Positions 60,372-64,000 of a stretch of DNA of 64,000 nucleotides are shown one piece after another (within the stretch, counting starts at the first letter, position 1; each line of letters starts with the position of its first letter). Where the stretch lies: NCBI GenBank assembly GCA_030407315.1, contig JALQPE010002015.1:1-64000 (forward strand). The letters run 5' to 3'. A model generated the notes under the pieces. It made no database searches and was not told where the DNA came from. It saw nothing but the letters and a program-made list of their open reading frames with translations. The DNA comes from Asparagopsis taxiformis (taxonomy: Eukaryota; Rhodophyta; Florideophyceae; Bonnemaisoniales; Bonnemaisoniaceae). The position numbers and the translations under genes were made by a program.

Positions 60372-61022
60372 GATGCGTTAGTCGCCAACTGTCGCGTATT
60401 GGAGCTAGGCTAAGTAGGTTTGGGATGCCGAACATTTGTTGGGCGTGATTTTTAGGACTCGCATTGTGAATGGGGTCACGTGTGAGACTACTCCAGTGTG
60501 GGCTGCTCTGTCTCCAGAGGTATAAAACGCGGTCAGAGACGACAACAGGGGTCCTTTATTCATATCGACTCTATTCTATTCGCCTCGCTTGAACGATAGT
60601 ACAACAAGCTGTCATTGCCAGCTGCAGTGTAACTCAGGCGCAGCGTGACGTGCGCAAGTTTAGTTGGCAGTGAATGTCACAGTTCTATACCATGTACTAC
60701 ACGCTCCAGCATCAAGACGGCTACCACGAGTTGCTCAAATGTTTTGAGAGACTGGTTTCTTCTCGCCATGTCGGCATGTTTTACTATGCCGTCTCTCAAT
60801 CTTGTTGCTTGATTTCGATTCCCGAGCGCATGGGATGAGCAGCTTTGCGCTGGGGTCCACATCCACGTTGCTCCAGGCCCAGGTTGTAGAAGCGTTGTGC
60901 GTGACCCTTGAGATGACACTGCTATTCTCAAGATGAGGTGTACATAACGGGCGCAGTCACGAGCATAGCATCCAGACAGTACTAAAAGAAAGACACAAGC
61001 ACAACAGTAGATGAGTAAGACA
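60372..61022. other. Intergenic region with an orphan TATA promoter
   Basis: A strong TATA box at 60521 points to a plus-strand transcript beginning near 60550. The only plus-strand frame there is 49 aa (about 60691-60840). On the minus strand a 160-aa frame (61159-60677) overlaps the 3' part of the next gene; its last ~40 residues look helical but it has no start of its own. A non-coding RNA is possible. Confidence 0.35.
60521..60526 (+). promoter_or_regulatory. TATA box without an assigned gene
   Basis: TATAAA in GAGGTATAAAACGCGG, in the same context as the ZNG1 upstream element (CCATAAAACGCG). Confidence 0.5.
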
Positions 61023-62027
61023 CTACTCAGCGACGGGCCTTGTAATAGGGATAGCCAATCGGGAGACTCTCCCACCCAGATCAATGGGTTCCTGAGGTGG
61101 TGAGAGGGGGGGAAGAGAAGCCTCGGTCTTCTCCCAACTCTGATCCATGACGTCTGCAAATCCGAAGAAAAAGGTCATTGAGAAGACATCTTCGGGGATA
61201 TCTGTTCCAAGTTTCAGGGGCGGAATGACCATCTGCGGAGGGGGTGGGCTGAGCGGACGATGGGGTTCATGCTGGTGAGGATATGGCTCATGCTGCTGGC
61301 GGTGAGAATCCCATTGGGAGTCATGCTGCTGGCGAGGTTGGTCATACTGGGAGTGTTTGGCCGGTGGTCGATACCGATCTGAGCCATATCTGTTCATTCT
61401 ATCATCTCTTTCCATCCTATCCTCTCTGTCCATCCTGTCATCCCTGTCTGACGGGTACCTGTGCCTAGGCCTCTGGGTATAGGCGGGGGGAGGATAGGAC
61501 GAGCGACGGTCATAATCGGGTTGACGACGCAATTCGTCGCTATAATGACGACGCTTGTAGTCCTGGGTGTAGTCATCATTTGAGTCTGGTCTGCGCCTTT
61601 TGACATTTCGATCGAGCTCGCTGCGACGATAGTCGTTGGACCGCCTGTGATCGTCGTAGCGATCGTGTGAGTCCCTGCGATACGAGTCGCGGGGACGGTC
61701 TCGTTCGCGCATACGGTCGAGGTCGGAATCTCTGGCACGATACGCCATTCGGTCTGAATGACGATAGTCATTCCTCGAAAACTGCTCACGGGGCTGTTCG
61801 TAATGTTCGCGCGGCGGGGGGTCTTTGGAGCGGTGATATGTTGGCGGCACGGTTCCTAGACGTGAGGTAATGTCACGTCGGTTGGGTGGAGGCTGGCGCG
61901 AATGTGAACGGGCATGAGCTCGCGGCTGAGAGAAGGATGGGGGATCGGAGATGGAAGGAATAGAGACAGTGTCTGTTTGAGTGTCGCGCCAGTCGGAGAG
62001 GCGCAGCGTGTCGACGCGCTGCTGCAT
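61023..62027 (-). CDS. Arg/Asp-rich (RS/RD-like) low-complexity protein
   Basis: 334 aa. Residues ~65-230 are dense in Arg, Asp, Ser and Tyr (repeats such as YRRDSHDRYDDHRRS and DRMDREDRMERDD). The next ~50 are Gln/His/Pro-rich. The C-terminus is folded-looking, with DVFSMTFFFGFADVMDQSW. RD/RS domains mark splicing or mRNA-processing factors that form nuclear condensates; no RRM is present. The exact family is not recognised. The start ATG 62027 follows in-frame stops. Confidence 0.6.
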   Translation of the reverse strand: MQQRVDTLRLSDWRDTQTDTVSIPSISDPPSFSQPRAHARSHSRQPPPNRRDITSRLGTVPPTYHRSKDPPPREHYEQPREQFSRNDYRHSDRMAYRARDSDLDRMRERDRPRDSYRRDSHDRYDDHRRSNDYRRSELDRNVKRRRPDSNDDYTQDYKRRHYSDELRRQPDYDRRSSYPPPAYTQRPRHRYPSDRDDRMDREDRMERDDRMNRYGSDRYRPPAKHSQYDQPRQQHDSQWDSHRQQHEPYPHQHEPHRPLSPPPPQMVIPPLKLGTDIPEDVFSMTFFFGFADVMDQSWEKTEASLPPLSPPQEPIDLGGRVSRLAIPITRPVAE

Positions 62028-62591
62028 GGCTGCGTTGCGCGGTGGCGGGGTGGGGGCGCAGTGCGACGTGGTGGAGAATAACGGTTAGTAGAGATGAGGC
62101 ATGTGGAGGTGCTGCGCAGCTTGCAGAGCTTGTTGGCAGAGGTTTGGTCGGTAGCCCTGAACGGTGGCGAGAAGAGGAAGAGACCAGTCGCGCCAACGAG
62201 TCGAATGCGGTGTGTGTGCCGGTTGAACAGACGTTTGAGGTCCAGGATATTTGGTGCCGACTGGCGATTTTGGCTGCGAGTAGCGAGGGCGTGCGTGAGG
62301 TGGAATGATCCGGATTGGGGGAGCGGGATAATCACAGCGACGTGAGTCGTTACAGTTTGCATATGCGCTGCGCTGCGTCCGAGAAAACAATTGTATTTCT
62401 ACACTTTGTGCAAATTGGTCTGTCGTTACCCCACTGGATACCGAACAATTGCTCGCGATAGTTGACCACTTCCCCCACATATGTGCCAAAAATAGGGCCA
62501 AACCCCCACCGTCGTCGCAATGGTACAACAAACGCCCATAAACTTGTAGCCGTCAGTTTATCCCTTTCCAGTGTACAGTGTATCTTCCATC
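62028..62591. promoter_or_regulatory. Divergent upstream region
   Basis: 564 bp between the starts of the Arg/Asp-rich gene and the PP-loop gene. Overlapping frames here are in several frames on both strands and look like chance. No clear TATA box is seen. Confidence 0.35.
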
Positions 62592-63428
62592 ATGACCGAC
62601 ATTGAGGATCTTCACCAACATGCCATTGATACCGCTTCTCCATTCTACATTGATCCCCATTCTGGTCTCTACGTCTTCACCTCTTCTCATTTGCTCGCAC
62701 GCGGTACCTGTTGCTCCTCGTCATGTCGCCACTGTCCCTATCGATCCAAGCCTCTTTCTGCTTCTCCAGTTCCGCACATGCTCCACGGCTCCCTGGATGA
62801 TCTCGACGACAATCCGCTCGACATCCTCTTCTGGTCTGGTGGAAAGGACAGTTATCTCGCATTTAACCATTTGCGCGCCAATTCCAATCCAAACCTGCTT
62901 CTCCTCACAACCTACGATGCCCACAATGCCCGCATCGCACTTCAGGAGCTCCCCCTGCATGCCGTCCGACAACAAGCCTCCCTATTGCGCCTTCCGCTGC
63001 TTGCCGTCCCGCACGTCTCCGACGGCTACATGTCTTCCGTGCGTGCAGCGTTGAACAAAATTTTAAACCATGGTTTGCAATTGGGTCGACTTGTGTTCGG
63101 CGACTTGCACCTCAAACATATTCGACATTGGAGGGAGAACCATTTAGCCAATATTCTGCCCGAACAAACATTCGACTTGTATTTCCCAATCTGGCATGTT
63201 CCATATGAACAGTTGTTAGACACGTTGCGCGCGTCTGGGGCGCGTGTCACAATCTCAGCCGTAAATCATCACATGAATGTGCCGCAATGCGTTCAGGTGG
63301 GTGATGTATTTGACCGCGAGTTTGTGAACAAATTGCCTCCCAATGTAGATGCATTCGGTGAGAAAGGCGAGTTTCACACATACGTCGATGTAAGCTCAGC
63401 TGTTTCCAAGACCCACAAAACACAGTAA
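62592..63428 (+). CDS. DUF5522-PP-loop ATPase fusion (DPH6-like)
   Basis: 278 aa from ATG 62592 (MTDIEDLHQH). Residues ~18-52 form a DUF5522-like module, DPHSGLYVFTSSHLLARGTC then CSSSCRHCPY, with C40, C41, C45 and C48 as likely metal ligands. The rest is a PP-loop ATPase with SGGKDS (82-87), HAVRQQASLL, LVFGDLHLKHIRHWRE and GEKGEFHTYVD. The last motif is typical of Dph6 diphthine-ammonia ligase relatives. Dph6 completes diphthamide on eEF2, but this protein is shorter and lacks the extra Dph6 domains, so its substrate is open. Joining the two modules in one chain suggests they act together. Confidence 0.78.
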   Translation: MTDIEDLHQHAIDTASPFYIDPHSGLYVFTSSHLLARGTCCSSSCRHCPYRSKPLSASPVPHMLHGSLDDLDDNPLDILFWSGGKDSYLAFNHLRANSNPNLLLLTTYDAHNARIALQELPLHAVRQQASLLRLPLLAVPHVSDGYMSSVRAALNKILNHGLQLGRLVFGDLHLKHIRHWRENHLANILPEQTFDLYFPIWHVPYEQLLDTLRASGARVTISAVNHHMNVPQCVQVGDVFDREFVNKLPPNVDAFGEKGEFHTYVDVSSAVSKTHKTQ

Positions 63429-63512
63429 CAGCTGCACCGCCACGCAATGTGTTGGGTGAGCGGGATGATGGACTGTTCTCACTGTTGAATGACACAGATA
63501 CGTTTAACACCT

Positions 63513-64000
63513 TTAATGTAACGTGGGTCGCGGTGCCTTCTTCGCTCCCAAACTAACATCCTTACTGAACACCGATGACGGTCGCAGTCCTAGTTCCTTC
63601 ACCACGCGCATGTATCGTTCTGCGAGCAATAAAACGTCAGAATCAACTTGTGGAAAATAATCGCATACCACTCACAACATGCCCATCAACTTACGAGGAT
63701 CCTTCCTGAGCAGATACTGCATCTGCGAACGTCTCTTGCTAACCATGAGCACCAGGCGGCGAATATTATGTTTATCCTGCCGATGCTGCTTGACGTGTTC
63801 CGTAAGATTAAGAATACGATCGGAGAGAACCGCAACTACATGTAGAGATGTTAGACACTGCAGACCTGCAAATTCACAAACGTTGTGCTTCCAATTGACC
63901 TACTCTGTACTTCAGGCGACCCAGTATCCTGATCGTTTCGTCGAAACTGCTCGATCATGCGTGTCTTACGTATTCGATTTAGTTCCCTCTGTGACGCATT
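63513..64000 (-). CDS. Organelle-type ribosomal protein uS15, 3' part, three exons seen
   Basis: The gene runs off the window at 64000. Exons seen are 64000-63904, 63835-63695 and 63619-63513 (stop TAA). Introns are 68 bp (GTAGGT...TGTAG) and 75 bp (GTAAGT...CGCAG). Reading through them gives the bacterial uS15 core: NDQDTGSPEVQ, AVLSDRILNLTEHVKQHRQD, RRLVLMVSKRRSQMQYL, then MRVVKELGLRPSS and a short tail. The 16S-rRNA-binding residues of the family (DTGSxEVQ, KHxxDxxxRR) are kept. It is of bacterial type, so mitochondrial or plastid; the N-terminus that would tell is missing. Confidence 0.88.

Noticed and set aside
60677..61159. 160-aa minus-strand frame after the Arg/Asp-rich gene
   Set aside because: It overlaps that gene's coding end in another frame, has no promoter or start of its own, and no clear splice joins it. 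Only its C-terminal ~40 residues look protein-like.

Overview
This is nuclear DNA of a eukaryote. The genes are mostly single-exon and tightly packed. They include mitochondrial EF-Tu, UBC12, NEDD8, an actin-related protein, a BCS1-type AAA ATPase and an organelle-type uS15 gene. Where introns occur they are short (about 47-104 bp) GT-AG introns. Compact intron-poor genes in islands between transposon-rich stretches fit a red alga best, but that is an inference with low to moderate confidence; no rRNA or organelle marker settles it.

Layout. (a) 1-5.3 kb: decayed mobile-element coding sequence. (b) 5.3-8.9 kb: repeats. These are a perfect 38-bp palindrome, an array of ~110-bp modules that reads as a gene of 12-30 nt microexons split by phase-1 introns, a 24-bp minisatellite, a 43-bp minisatellite and a long hairpin. 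(c) about 8.9-28.3 kb: one very long inverted repeat centred near 24.2 kb. Each arm carries a secreted germin-like cupin gene and a spondin-domain gene facing each other. The left arm also holds a 5.7-kb Mutator-like element (9132-14843, 11-bp target duplication, ~1.3-kb terminal inverted repeats) and a 5.6-kb Ty3/gypsy chromovirus (15747-21328, 5-bp target duplication, LTRs identical by eye) that interrupts the cupin gene. The right arm is the empty-site reference for both insertions. (d) 28.3-32.6 kb: gene-poor. (e) 32.7-64 kb: a gene-dense island with one tRNA-Asp-like gene and about 22 protein genes.

In the gene island, two OTU-family cysteine proteases, the NEDD8 E2 enzyme UBC12 and NEDD8 itself lie consecutively within 5.3 kb (41955-47169). 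That is an unusual grouping of ubiquitin-like pathway genes for a eukaryote. Upstream is a 993-aa relative of membrane H+-pyrophosphatases that has lost the acidic active-site motifs. Downstream are a CobW/ZNG1 zinc chaperone, a small membrane protein, a three-exon actin-related protein, a prenylcysteine-oxidase-like flavoprotein, a BCS1-like AAA ATPase, pyroglutamyl peptidase, mitochondrial EF-Tu, a zinc-ribbon/RRM protein, an Arg/Asp-rich protein, a DUF5522-PP-loop ATPase fusion and an organelle-type uS15 gene cut by the window edge.

The strongest leads are the microexon array, the OTU/UBC12/NEDD8 cluster, the degenerate H+-pyrophosphatase, and the palindrome with nested insertions and complementary gene lesions. 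All calls come from reading the sequence; no searches were run.
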